From Osmia lignaria lignaria (Eukaryota > Arthropoda > Insecta > Hymenoptera > Megachilidae): DNA of 64,000 nt. The first letter of the stretch is position 1. The number at the start of each line of letters is the position of its first letter. The translations under genes were made by a program, and so were the position numbers. Location: the NCBI RefSeq assembly GCF_051020975.1, contig NW_027478173.1, positions 248,001 to 312,000 of the forward strand, read 5' to 3'. Positions 36,601-48,700 of this stretch are shown here, piece after piece. Under the pieces are notes generated by a model. The model was not told where the DNA came from, ran no database searches, and was given only the letters and a program-made list of their open reading frames with translations.

Positions 36601-39600
36601 TTGTAGAGAATTAAGTTTCCTACTTTTTATGTTCTATGATATTTTTTGATCAGATGCGTAGTTCTCGAGATATATCAAGATATTTAAAAGTTCCGAAGCC
36701 GCACCAACATAATAGAGATACAGAAACACCGTGGCCCCTTTCTTTGAGATAACTCTGCACTATTGCGAGCTGCAAATGCCACTTCCAGCTTAGCTGTGCA
36801 GAGGAAGAACAACAAGAAGAAGAAGTATCTCGAAATATGTCCGTCAGGCCCGTTCCTTTGAGCTGAATCTGCAAATATCTCGGAAACGAAGCGAGCTATG
36901 GCAAAATGTTAAGGGACGTTTTTTGTAGAGAATTATGTTTCCTACAATTTATGTTCTATCATATTTTTTGATCAGAAGCGTAGTTTTCGAGATATATCGA
37001 GATATTTAAAAGTTCCGAAGCCGCGCCAACATAATAGAGATACAGAAACACCGTGGCCCCTTTCTTTGAGATAACTCTGCACTAGTGCGAGCCGCAAATG
37101 CCACTTCCAGCTTAGCTGTGCAGAAGAAGAACAACAAGAAGAAGAAATATCTCGAAATATGTCCGTCAGGCCCATTCCCTTGAAATAAATCTGCAAATAT
37201 CTCGGAAACGAAGCGAGCTATGGCAAAATGTTAAGAGACCTTTTTTGTAGAGAATTAAGTTTCCTACTTTTTATGTTCTATGATATTTTTCGATCAGATG
37301 CGTAGTTCTCGAGATATATCAAGATATTTAAAAGTTCCGAAGCCGCACCAACATAATAGAGATACAGAAACACCGTGGCCCCTTTCTTTGAGATAACTCT
37401 GCACTATTGCGAGCTGCAAATGCCACTTCCAGCTTAGCTGTGCAGAAGAAGAACAACAAGAAGAAGAAATATCTCGAAATATGTCCGTCAGGCCCCTTCC
37501 CTTGAGATAAATCTGCAAATATCTCGGAAACGAAGAGAGCTATGGCAAAATGTTAAGAGACCTTTTTTGTAGAGAATTAAGTTTCCTACTTTTCATGTTC
37601 TACGATATTTTTTGATCAGATGCGTAGTTCTCGAGATATATCAAGATATTTAAAAGTTCCGAAGCAGCACCAACATAATAGAGATACAGAAACACCGTGG
37701 CCCCTCTCTTTGAGATAACTCTGCACTATTGCGAGCTGTAAATGCCACTTCCAGCTTAGCTGTGCAGAAGAAGAACAACAAGAAGAAGAAATATCTCGAA
37801 ATATGTCCGGCAGGCCCCTTCCCTTGAGATATATCTGCAAATATCTCGGAAACGAAGCGAGCTATGGCAAAATGATAAGATACCTTTTTTGTAGAGAATT
37901 ATGTTTCCTACAATTTATGATCTACGATATTTTTTGATCAGATGCGTAGTTCTCGAGATATAGCAAGATATTTAAAAGTTCCGAAGCCGCACCAACATAA
38001 TAGAGATACAGAAACACCGTGGCCCCTTTCTTTGAGATAACTCTGCACTATTGCGAGCTGCAAATGCCACTTCCAGCTTAGCAGTGCAGAGGAAGAACAA
38101 CAAGAAGAAGAAATATCTCGAAATATGTCCGTCAGGCCAGTTCCTTTGAGCTGAATCTGCAAATATCTCGGAAACGAAGCGAGCTATGGCAAAATGTTAA
38201 GAGACGTTTTTTGTAGAGAATTATGTTTCCTACTTTTTATGTTCTATGATATTTTTTGATCAGATGCGTAGTTCTCGAGATATATCAAGATATTTAAAAG
38301 TTCCGAAGCCGCACCAACATAATAGAGATACAGAAACACCGTGGCCCCTTTCTTTGAGATAACTCTGCACTATTGCGACCTGCAAATGCCACTTCCAGCT
38401 CAGCTGTGCAGAAGAAGAACAACAAGAAGAAGAAATATCTCGAAATATGTCCGTCAGGCCCCTTCCCTTGAGATAAATCTGCAAATATCTCGGAAACGAA
38501 GCGAGCTATGGCAAAATGTTAAGAGACGTTTTTTGTAGAAAATTAAGTTTCCTACTTTTTATGTTCTATGATATTTTTCGATCAGAGGCGTAGTTCTGGA
38601 GATATATCAAGATATTTAAAAGTTCCGAAGCCGCACCAACATAATAGAGATACAGAAACACCGTGGCCCCTTTCTTTGAGATAACTCTGCACGATTGCGA
38701 GCTGGAAATGCCACTTCCAGTTTAGCTGTGCAGAAGAAGAACAACAAGAAGAAGAAATATCTCGAAATATGTCCATCAGGACCCTTCCCTTGAGATAAAT
38801 CTGCAAATATCTCGGAAACGAAGCGAGCTATGGCAAAATGTTAAGAGACCTTTTTTGTAGAGAATAATGTTTCCTACAATTTACGTTCTATGATATTTTT
38901 TGATCAGAAGCGTAGTTTTCGAGATATATCGAGATATTTAAAAGTTCCGAAGCCGCACCAACATAATAGAGATACAGAAACACCGTGGCCCCTTTCTTTG
39001 AGATAACTCTGCACTAGTGCGAGCCGCAAATGCCACTTCCAGCTTAGCTGTGCAGAAGAAGAACAACAAGAAGAAGAAATATCTCGAAATATGTCCGTCA
39101 GGCCCCTTCCCTTGAGATAAATCTGCAAATATCTCGGGAACGAAGCGAGCTATGGCAAAATGTTAAGAGACCTTTTTTGTAGAGAATTAAGTTTCCTACT
39201 TTTTATGTTCTATGATATTTTTTGATCAGATGCGTAGTTCTCGAGATATATCAAGATATTTAAAAGTTCCGAAGCCGCACCAACATAATAGAGATACAGA
39301 AACACCGTGGCCCCTTTCTTTGAGATAACTCTGCACTATTGCGAGCTGCAAATGCCACTTCCAGCTTAGCTGTGCAGAGGAGGAACAACAAGAAGAAGAA
39401 GTATCTCGAAATATGTCCGTCAGGCCCGTTCCTTTGAGCTGAATCTGCAAATATCTCGGAAACGAAGCGAGCTATGGCAAAATGTTAAGAGACGTTTTTT
39501 GTAGTGAATTAAATTTGCTACAATTTATGTTCTATGATATTTTTTGATCAGAAGCGTAGTTTTCGAGATATATCGAGATATTTAAAAGTTCCGAAGCCGC

Positions 39601-39869
39601 ACCAACATAATAGGGATACAGAAACACCGTGGCCCCTTTCTTTGAGATAACTCTGCACTAGTGCGAGCCGCAAATGCCACTTCCAGCTTAGCTGTGCAGA
39701 AGAAGAACAACAAGAAGAAGAAATATCTCGAAATATGTCCGTCAGGCGCCTTCCCTTGAGATAAATCTGCAAATATCTCGGAAACGAAGCGAGCTATGGC
39801 AAAATGTTAAGAGACCTTTTTTGTAGAAAGTTAGGTTTCCTACTTTTTACGTTCTATGATATTTTTTGA
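33623..39869. repeat. Mixed satellite domain without a long period; many private changes
   Basis: Order from 33,752 is S S Q* S Q* S, an S/Q* chimera, P, S Q* P N N Q S U P Q* P. The left part is S-rich, including consecutive S monomers at 33,752 and 34,074. From about 36,972 the units carry many changes seen rarely or nowhere else. Examples are GCCGCGCCAAC at 37,02x, AAATGATAAGATACC at 37,87x, GATATAGCAAG at 37,96x, TTAGCAGTGCAG at 38,08x, TAGTGAATTAAATTTGC at 39,50x and AGAAAGTTAGGTTTCC at 39,82x. I see no multi-kilobase duplicate of this stretch within the window. Confidence 0.8.
35684..36005. repeat. Chimeric monomer, S family switching to Q*
   Basis: The first half carries the S markers (GAAGCGTAG, TCGAAATATT, GCGACCTGC). 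The second half has CCAGCTTAGC, GCAGAGGAAG, GAAGTATCTCG and GGCCCGTTCC, which are Q* markers. The switch lies between about 35,812 and 35,840. It also has private changes, ATGTGCGTC and TTTCAGCTG. The simplest reading is recombination or gene conversion inside a monomer. Confidence 0.8.
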
Positions 39870-40440
39870 TCAGATGCGTAGTTCTCGAGATATATCAAGA
39901 TATTTAAAAGTTCCGAAGCCGCACCAACATAATAGAGATACAGAAACACCGTGGCCCCTTTCTTTGAGATAACTCTGCACTAGTGCGAGCCGCAAATGCC
40001 ACTTCCAGCTTAGCTGTACAGAAGAAGAACAACAAGAAGAAGAAATATCTCGAAATATGTCCGTCAGGCCCCTTCCCTTGAGATAAATATGCAAATATCT
40101 CGGAAACGAAGCGAGCTATGGCGAAATATTAAGAGACCTTTTTTGTAGAGAATTAAGTTTCCTACTTTTTATCTTCTACGATATTTTTTGATCAGATGCG
40201 TAGTTCTCGAGATATATCAAGATATTTAAAAGTTCCGAAGCCGCACCAACATAATAGAGATACAGAAACACCGTGGCCCCTTTCTTTGAGATAACTCTGC
40301 ACTATTGCGCGCTGCAAATGCCACTTCCAGCTTAGCTGTGCAGAAGAAGAACAACAAGAAGAAGAAATATCTCGAAATATGTCCGTCAGGCCCCTTCCCT
40401 TGAGATAAATCTGCAAATATCTCGGAAACGAAGCGAGCTA

Positions 40441-40452
40441 TGGCAAATTTTA
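40441..40452. other. Private single-base deletion with substitution (321-bp monomer)
   Basis: GGCAAATTTTAAGAG replaces the usual GGCAAAATGTTAAGAG, one base shorter. It is in the T-family monomer starting at 40,192. It is the second of only three length changes in the window. Confidence 0.9.
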
Positions 40453-42710
40453 AGAGACCTTTTTTGTAGAGAATTAAGTTTCCTACAATTTATGTTCTAT
40501 GATATTTTTTGATCAGATGCGTAGTTCTCGAGGTATATTAAGATATTTAAAAGTTCCGAAGCCGCACCAACATAATAGAGATACAGAAACACCGTGGCCC
40601 CTTTCTTTGAGATAACTCTGCACTATTGCGAGCTGTAAATGCCACCTCCAGCTTAGCTGTGCAGAAGAAGAACAACAAGAAGAAGAAATATCTCGAAATA
40701 TGTCCGTCAGGCCCCTGCCCTTGAGATATATCTGCAAATATCTCGGAAACGAAGCGAGCTATGGCAAAATGTTAAGAGACCTTTTTTGTAGAGAATTAAG
40801 TTTCCTACTTTTTATGTTCTATGATATTTTTTGATCAGATGCGTAGTTCTCGAGATATATCAAGATATTTAAAAGTTCCGAAACCGCACCAACATAACAG
40901 AGATACAGAAACACCGTGGCCCCATTCTTTGAGATAACTCTGCACTAGTGCGAGCCGCAAATGCCGCTTCCAGCTTAGCTGTGCAGAAGAAGAACAACAA
41001 GAAGAAGAAATATCTCGAAATATGTCCGTTAGGCCCCTTCCCTTGAGATAAATCTGCAAATATCTCGGAAACGAAGCGAGCTATGGCAAAATGTTAAGAG
41101 ACCTTTTTTGTAGAGAATTAAGTTTCCTACTTTTTATGTTCTATGATATTTTTTGATCAGATGCGTAGTTCTCGAGATATATCAAGATATTTAAAAGTTC
41201 CGAAGCCGCACCAACATAATAGAGATACAGAAACACCGTGGCCCCTTTCTTTGAGATAACTCTGCACTAGTGCGAGCCGCAAATGCCACTTCCAGCTTAG
41301 CTGTACAGAAGAAGAACAACAAGAAGAAGAAATATCTCGAAATATGTCCGTCAGGCCCCTTCCCTTGAGATAAATATGCAAATATCTCGGAAACGAAGCG
41401 AGCTATGGCGAAATGTTAAGAGACCTTTTTTGTAGAGAATTAAGTTTCCTACTTTTTATCTTCTACGATATTTTTTGATCAGATGCGTAGTTCTCGAGAT
41501 ATATCAAGATATTTAAAAGTTCCGAAGCCGCACCAACATAATAGAGATACAGAAACACCGTGGCCCCTTTCTTTGAGATAACTCTGCACTATTGCGCGCT
41601 GCAAATGCCACTTCCAGCTTAGCTGTGCAGAAGAAGAACAACAAGAAGAAGAAATATCTCGAAATATGTCCGTCAGGCCCCTTCCCTTGAGATAAATCTG
41701 CAAATATCTCGGAAACGAAGCGAGCTATGGCAAAATGTTGAGAGACCTTTTTTGTAGAGAATTAAGTTTCCTACAATTTATGTTCTATGATATTTTTTGA
41801 TCAGAAGCGTGGTTTTCGAGATATATCGAGATATTTAAAAGTTCCGAAGCCGCACCAACATAATAGAGATACAGAAACACCGTGGCCCCTTTCTTTGAGA
41901 TAACTCTGCACGATTGCGAGCTGGAAATGCCACTTCCAGTTTAGCTGTGCAGAAGAAGAACAACAGGAAGAAGAAATATCTCGAAATATGTCCATCAGGA
42001 CCCTTCCCTTGAGATAAATCTGCAAATATCTCGGAAACGAAGCGAGCTATGGCAAAATGTTAAGAGACCTTTTTTGTAGAGAATAATGTTTCCTACAATT
42101 TACGTTCTATGATATTTTTTGATCAGAAGCGTAGTTTTCGAGATATATCGAGATATTTAAAAGTTCCGAAGCCGCACCAACATAATAGAGATACAGAAAC
42201 ACCGTGGCCCCTTTCTTTGAGATAACTCTGCACTATTGCGACCTGCAAATGCCACTTCCAGCTCAGCTGTGCAGAAGAAGAACAACAAGAAGAAGAAATA
42301 TCTCGAAATATGTCCGTCAGGCCCCTTCCCTTGAGATAAATCTGCAAATATCTCGGAAACGAAGCGAGCTATGGCAAAATGTTAAGAGACCTTTTTTGTA
42401 GAGAATTAAGTTTCCTACTTTTTATGTTCTATGATATTTTTTGATCAGATGCGTAGTTCTCGAGATATATCAAGATATTTAAAAGTTCCGAAGCCGCACC
42501 AACATAATAGAGATACAGAAACACCGTGGCCCCTTTCTTTGAGATAACTCTGCACTAGTGCGAGCCGCAAATGCCACTTCCAGCTTAGCTGTACAGAAGA
42601 AGAACAACAAGAAGAAGAAATATCACGAAATATGTCCGTCAGGCCCCTTCCCTTGAGATAAATATGCAAATATCTCGGAAACGAAGCGAGCTATGGCAAA
42701 ATGTTAAGAG

Positions 42711-42719
42711 ACCTTTTTG
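42711..42719. other. Private single-base deletion in T-run (321-bp monomer)
   Basis: ACCTTTTTGTAG has five T instead of six, in the H-family monomer starting at 42,445. It is the third and last length change detected. The related H monomers at 39,870 and 41,157 have the normal six T. Confidence 0.9.
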
Positions 42720-45700
42720 TAGAGAATTAAGTTTCCTACTTTTTATGTTCTATGATATTTTTTGATCAGATGCGTAGTTCTCGAGATATATCAAGATATT
42801 TAAAAGTTCCGAAGCCGCACCAACATAATAGAGATACAGAAACACCGTGGCCCCTTTCTTTGAGATAACTCTGCACTATTGCGAGCTGCAAATGCCACTT
42901 CCAGCTTAGCTGTGCAGAGGAAGAACAACAAGGAGAAGAAATATCTCGAAATATGTCCGTCAGGCCAGTTCCTTTGAGCTGAATCTGCAAATATCTCGGA
43001 AACGAAGCGAGCTATGGCAAAATGTTAAGAGACGTTTTTTGTAGAGAATTATGTTTCCTACAATTTATGTTCTAAGATATTTTTTGATCAGAAGCGTAGT
43101 TTTCGAGATATATCGAGATACTTAAAAGTTCCGAAGCCGCACCAACATAATAGAGATACAGAAACACCGTGGCCCCTTTCTTTGAGATAACTGTGCACTA
43201 GTGCGAGCCGCAAATGCCACTTCCAGCTTAGCTGTGCAGAAGAAAAACAACAAGAAGAAGAAATATCTCGAAATATGTCCGTCAGGCCCCTTTCCTTGAG
43301 ATAAATCTGCAAATATCTCGGAAACGAAGCGAGCTATGGCAAAATGTTAAGAGACCTTTTTTGTACAGAATTATGTTTCCTACTTTTTATGTTCTATGAT
43401 ATTTTTTGATCAGATGCGTAGTTCTCGAGGTATATTAAGATATTTAAAAGTTCCGAAGCCGCACCAACATAATAGAGATACAGAAACACCGTGGCCCCTT
43501 TCTTTGAGATAACTCTGCACTATTGCGAGCTGTAAATGCCACCTCCAGCTTAGCTGTGCAGAAGAAGAACAACAAGAAGAAGAAATATCTCGAAATATGT
43601 CCGTCAGGCCCCTGCCCTTGAGATATATCTGCAAATATCTCGGAAACGAAGCGAGCTATGGCAAAATGTTAAGAGACCTTTTTTGTAGAGAATTATGTGT
43701 CCTACAGTTTATGTTCTATGATATTTTTTGATCAGATGCGTAGTTCTCGAGATATATCAAGATATTTAAAAGTTCCGAAACCGCACCAACATAACAGAGA
43801 TACAGAAACACCGTGGCCCCATTCTTTGAGATAACTCTGCACTAGTGCGAGCCGCAAATGCCGCTTCCAGCTTAGCTGTGCAGAAGAAGAACAACAAGAA
43901 GAAGAAATATCTCGAAATATGTCCGTTAGGCCCCTTCCCTTGAGATAAATCTGCAAATATCTCGGAAACGAAGCGAGCTATGGCGAAATGTTAAGAGACC
44001 TTTTTTGTAGAGAATTAAGTTTCCTACTTTTTATCTTCTACGATATTTTTTGATCAGATGCGTAGTTCTCGAGATATATCAAGATATTTAAAAGTTCCGA
44101 AGCCGCACCAACATAATAGAGATACAGAAACACCGTGGCCCCTTTCTTTGAGATAACTCTGCACTATTGCGCGCTGCAAATGCCACTTCCAGCTTAGCTG
44201 TGCAGAAGAAGAACAACAAGAAGAAGAAATATCTCGAAATATGTCCGTCAGGCCCCTTCCCTTGAGATAAATCTGCAAATATCTCGGAAACGAAGCGAGC
44301 TATGGCAAAATGTTGAGAGACCTTTTTTGTAGAGAATTAAGTTTCCTACAATTTATGTTCTATGATATTTTTTGATCAGAAGCGTGGTTTTCGAGATATA
44401 TCGAGATATTTAAAAGTTCCGAAGCCGCACCAACATAATAGAGATACAGAAACACCGTGGCCCCTTTCTTTGAGATAACTCTGCACGATTGCGAGCTGGA
44501 AATGCCACTTCCAGTTTAGCTGTGCAGAAGAAGAACAACAGGAAGAAGAAATATCTCGAAATATGTCCATCAGGACCCTTCCCTTGAGATAAATCTGCAA
44601 ATATCTCGGAAACGAAGCGAGCTATGGCAAAATGTTAAGAGACCTTTTTTGTAGAGAATAATGTTTCCTACAATTTACGTTCTATGATATTTTTTGATCA
44701 GAAGCGTAGTTTTCGAGATATATCGAGATATTTAAAAGTTCCGAAGCCGCACCAACATAATAGAGATACAGAAACACCGTGGCCCCTTTCTTTGAGATAA
44801 CTCTGCACTATTGCGACCTGCAAATGCCACTTCCAGCTCAGCTGTGCAGAAGAAGAACAACAAGAAGAAGAAATATCTCGAAATATGTCCGTCAGGCCCC
44901 TTCCCTTGAGATAAATCTGCAAATATCTCGGAAACGAAGCGAGCTATGGCAAAATGTTAAGAGACCTTTTTTGTAGCGAATTAAGTTTCCTACTTTTTAT
45001 GTTCTATGATATTCTTTGATCAGATGCGTAGTTCTCGAGATATATCAAGATATTTAAAAGTTCCGAAACCGCACCAACATAACAGAGATACAGAAACACC
45101 GTGGCCCCATTCTTTGAGATAACTCTGCACTAGTGCGAGCCGCAAATGCCGCTTCCAGCTTAGCTGTGCAGAAGAAGAACAACAAGAAGAAGAAATATCT
45201 CGAAATATGTCCGTCAGGCCCCTGCCCTTGAGATATATCTGCAAATATCTCGGAAACGAAGCGAGCTATGGCAAAATGTTAAGAGACCTTTTTTGTAGAG
45301 AATTATGTGTCCTACAATTTATGTTCTATGATATTTTTTGATCAGATGCGTAGTTCTCGAGATATATCAAGATATTTAAAAGTTCCGAAACCGCACCAAC
45401 ATAACAGAGATACAGAAACACCGTGGCCCCATTCTTTGAGATAACTCTGCACTAGTGCGAGCCGCAAATGCCGCTTCCAGCTTAGCTGTGCAGAAGAAGA
45501 ACAACAAGAAGAAGAAATATCTCGAAATATGTCCGTCAGGCCCCTTCCCTTGAGATACATATGCAAATATCTCGGAAACGAAGCGAGCTATGGCGAAATG
45601 TTAAGAGACCTTTTTTGTAGAGAATTAAGTTTCCTACTTTTTATCTTCTACGATATTTTTTGATCAGATGCGTAGTTCTCGAGATATATCAAGATATTTA

Positions 45701-45737
45701 AAAGTTCCGAAGCCGCACCAACATAATAGAGATACAG

Positions 45738-48700
45738 AAACACCGTGGCCCCTTTCTTTGAGATAACTCTGCACTATTGCGCGCTGCAAATGCCACTTCC
45801 AGCTTAGCTGTGCAGAAGAAGAACAACAAGAAGAAGAAATATCTCGAAATATGTCCGTCAGGCCCCTTCCCTTGAGATAAATCTGCAAATATCTCGGAAA
45901 CGAAGCGAGCTATGGCAAAATGTTAAGAGACCTTTTTTGTAGAGAATTAAGTTTCCTACAATTTATGTTCTATGATATTTTTTGATCAGAAGCGTGGTTT
46001 TCGAGATATATCGAGATATTTAAAAGTTCCGAAGCCGCACCAACATAATAGAGATACAGAAACACCGTGGCCCCTTTCTTTGAGATAACTCTGCACGATT
46101 GCGAGCTGGAAATGCCACTTCCAGTTTAGCTGTGCAGAAGAAGAACAACAGGAAGAAGAAATATCTCGAAATATGTCCATCAGGACCCTTCCCTTGAGAT
46201 AAATCTGCAAATATCTCGGAAACGAAGCGAGCTATGGCAAAATGTTAAGAGACCTTTTTTGTAGAGAATAATGTTTCCTACAATTTACGTTCTATGACAT
46301 TTTTTGATCAGAAGCGTAGTTTTCGAGATATATCGAGATATTTAAAAGTTCCGAAGCCGCACCAACATAATAGAGATACAGAAACACCGTGGCCCCTTTC
46401 TTTGAGATAACTCTGCACTATTGCGACCTGCAAATGCCACTTCCAGCTCAGCTGTGCAGAAGAAGAACAACAAGAAGAAGAAATATCTCGAAATATGTCC
46501 GTCAGGCCCCTTCCCTTGAGATATATCTGCAAATATCTCGGAAACGAAGCGAGCTATGGCAAAATGTTAAGAGACCTTTTTTGTAGAGAATTAAGTTTCC
46601 TACTTTTTATGTTCTATGATATTTTTTGATCAGATGCGTAGTTCTCGAGATATATCAAGATATTTAAAAGTTCCGAAGCCGCACCAACATAATAGAGATA
46701 CAGAAACACCGTGGCCCCTTTCTTTGAGATAACTCTGCACTATTGCGAGCTGCAAATGCCACTTCCAGCTTAGCTGTGCAGAGGAAGAACAACAAGAAGA
46801 AGAAGTATCTCGAAATATGTCCGTCAGGCCCGTTCCTTTGAGCTGAATCTGCAAATATCTCGGAAACGAAGCGAGCTATGGCAAAATGTTAAGAGACCTT
46901 TTTTGTAGAGAATAATGTTTCCTACAATTTACGTTCTATGATATTTTTTGATCAGAAGCGTAGTTTTCGAGATATATCGAGATATTTAAAAGTTCCGAAG
47001 CCGCACCAACATAATAGAGATACAGAAACACCGTGGCCCCTTTCTTTGAGATAACTCTGCACTATTGCGACCTGCAAATGCCACTTCCAGCTCAGCTGTG
47101 CAGGAGAAGAACAACAAGAAGAAGAAATATCTCGAAATATGTCCGTCAGGCCCCTTCCCTTGAGATAAATCTGCAAATATCTCGGAAACGAAGCGAGCTA
47201 TGGCGAAATGTTAAGAGACCTTTTTTGTAGAGAATTAAGTTTCCTACTTTTTATCTTCTATGATATTTTTTGATCAGATGCGTAGTTCTCGAGATATATC
47301 AAGATATTTAAAAGTTCCGAAGCCGCACCAACATAATAGAGATACAGAAACACCGTGGCCCCTTTCTTTGAGATAACTCTGCACTATTGCGCGCTGCAAA
47401 TGCCACTTCCAGCTTAGCTGTGCAGAAGAAGAACAACAAGAAGAAGAAATATCTCGAAATATGTCCGTCAGGCCCCTTCCCTTGAGATAAATCTGCAAAT
47501 ATCTCGGAAACGAAGCGAGCTATGGCAAAATGTTAAGAGACCTTTTCTGTAGAGAATTAAGTTTCCTACTTTTTATGTTCTATGATATTTTTCGATCAGA
47601 GGCGTAGTTCTCGAGATATATCAAGATATTTAAAAGTTCCGAAGCCGCACCAACATAATAGAGATACAGAAACACCGTGGCCCCTTTCTTTGAGATAACT
47701 CTGCACTATTGCGCGCTGCAAATGCCACTTCCAGCTTAGCTGTGCAGAAGAAGAACAACAAGAAGAAGAAATATCTCGAAATATGTCCGTCAGGCCCCTT
47801 CCCTTGAGATAAATCTGCAAATATCTCGGAAACGAAGCGAGCTATGGCAAAATGTTAAGAGACCTTTTCTGTAGAGAATTAAGTTTCCTACTTTTTATGT
47901 TCTATGATATTTTTCGATCAGAGGCGTAGTTCTCGAGATATATCAAGATATTTAAAAGTTCCGAAGCCGCACCAACATAATAGAGATACAGAAACACCGT
48001 GGCCCCTTTCTTTGAGATAACTCTGCACGATTGCGAGCTGGAAATGCCACTTCCAGTTTAGCTGTGCAGAAGAAGAACAACAAGAAGAAGAAATATCTCG
48101 AAATATGTCCATCAGGACCCTTCCCTTGAGATAAATCTGCAAATATCTCGGAAACGAAGCGAGCTATGGCAAAATGTTAAGAGACCTTTTTTGTAGAGAA
48201 TAATGTTTCCTACAATTTACGTTCTATGATATTTTTTGATCAGAAGCGTAGTTTTCGAGATATATCGAAATATTTAAAAGTTCCGAAGCCGCACCAACAT
48301 AATAGAGATACAGAAACACCGTGGCCCCTTTCTTTGAGATAACTCTGCACTATTCCGAGCTGGAAATGCCACTTCCAGCTTAGCTGTGCAGAAGAAGAAC
48401 AACAAGAAGAAGAAATATCTCGAAATATGTCCGTTAGGCCCCTTCCCTTGAGATAAATCTGCAAATATCTCGGAAACGAAGCGAGCTATGGCAAAATGTT
48501 AAGAGACCTTTTTTGTAGAGAATTAAGTTTCCTACTTTTTATGTTGTATGGTATTTTTTGATCAGATGCGTAGTTCTCGAGATATATCAAGATATTTAAA
48601 AGTTCCGAAGCCGCACCAACATAATAGAGATACAGAAACACCGTGGCCCCTTTCTTTGAGATAACTCTGCACTATTGCGAGCTGCAAATGCCACTTCCAG

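Larger units (their letters stand above)
39870..45737. repeat. H/T/V/W satellite domain with recurring T-U-S module
   Basis: Order from 39,870 is H T V W H T U S H Q P V W T U S W W T. New families first appear here. H (CTGTACAGAAG, AAATATGCAAATATC) is at 39,870, 41,157 and 42,445. T (TTGCGCGCTGC) starts at 40,192. V (GCCACCTCC) starts at 40,513. W (CCGAAACCGC, ATAACAGAG, CCCCATTC, GCCGCTTCC) starts at 40,835. The pair V-W at 40,513 recurs at 43,410. The triplet T-U-S at 41,479 recurs at 44,054, 45,664 and 49,528. Two of the window's three single-base deletions lie here. Confidence 0.84.
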
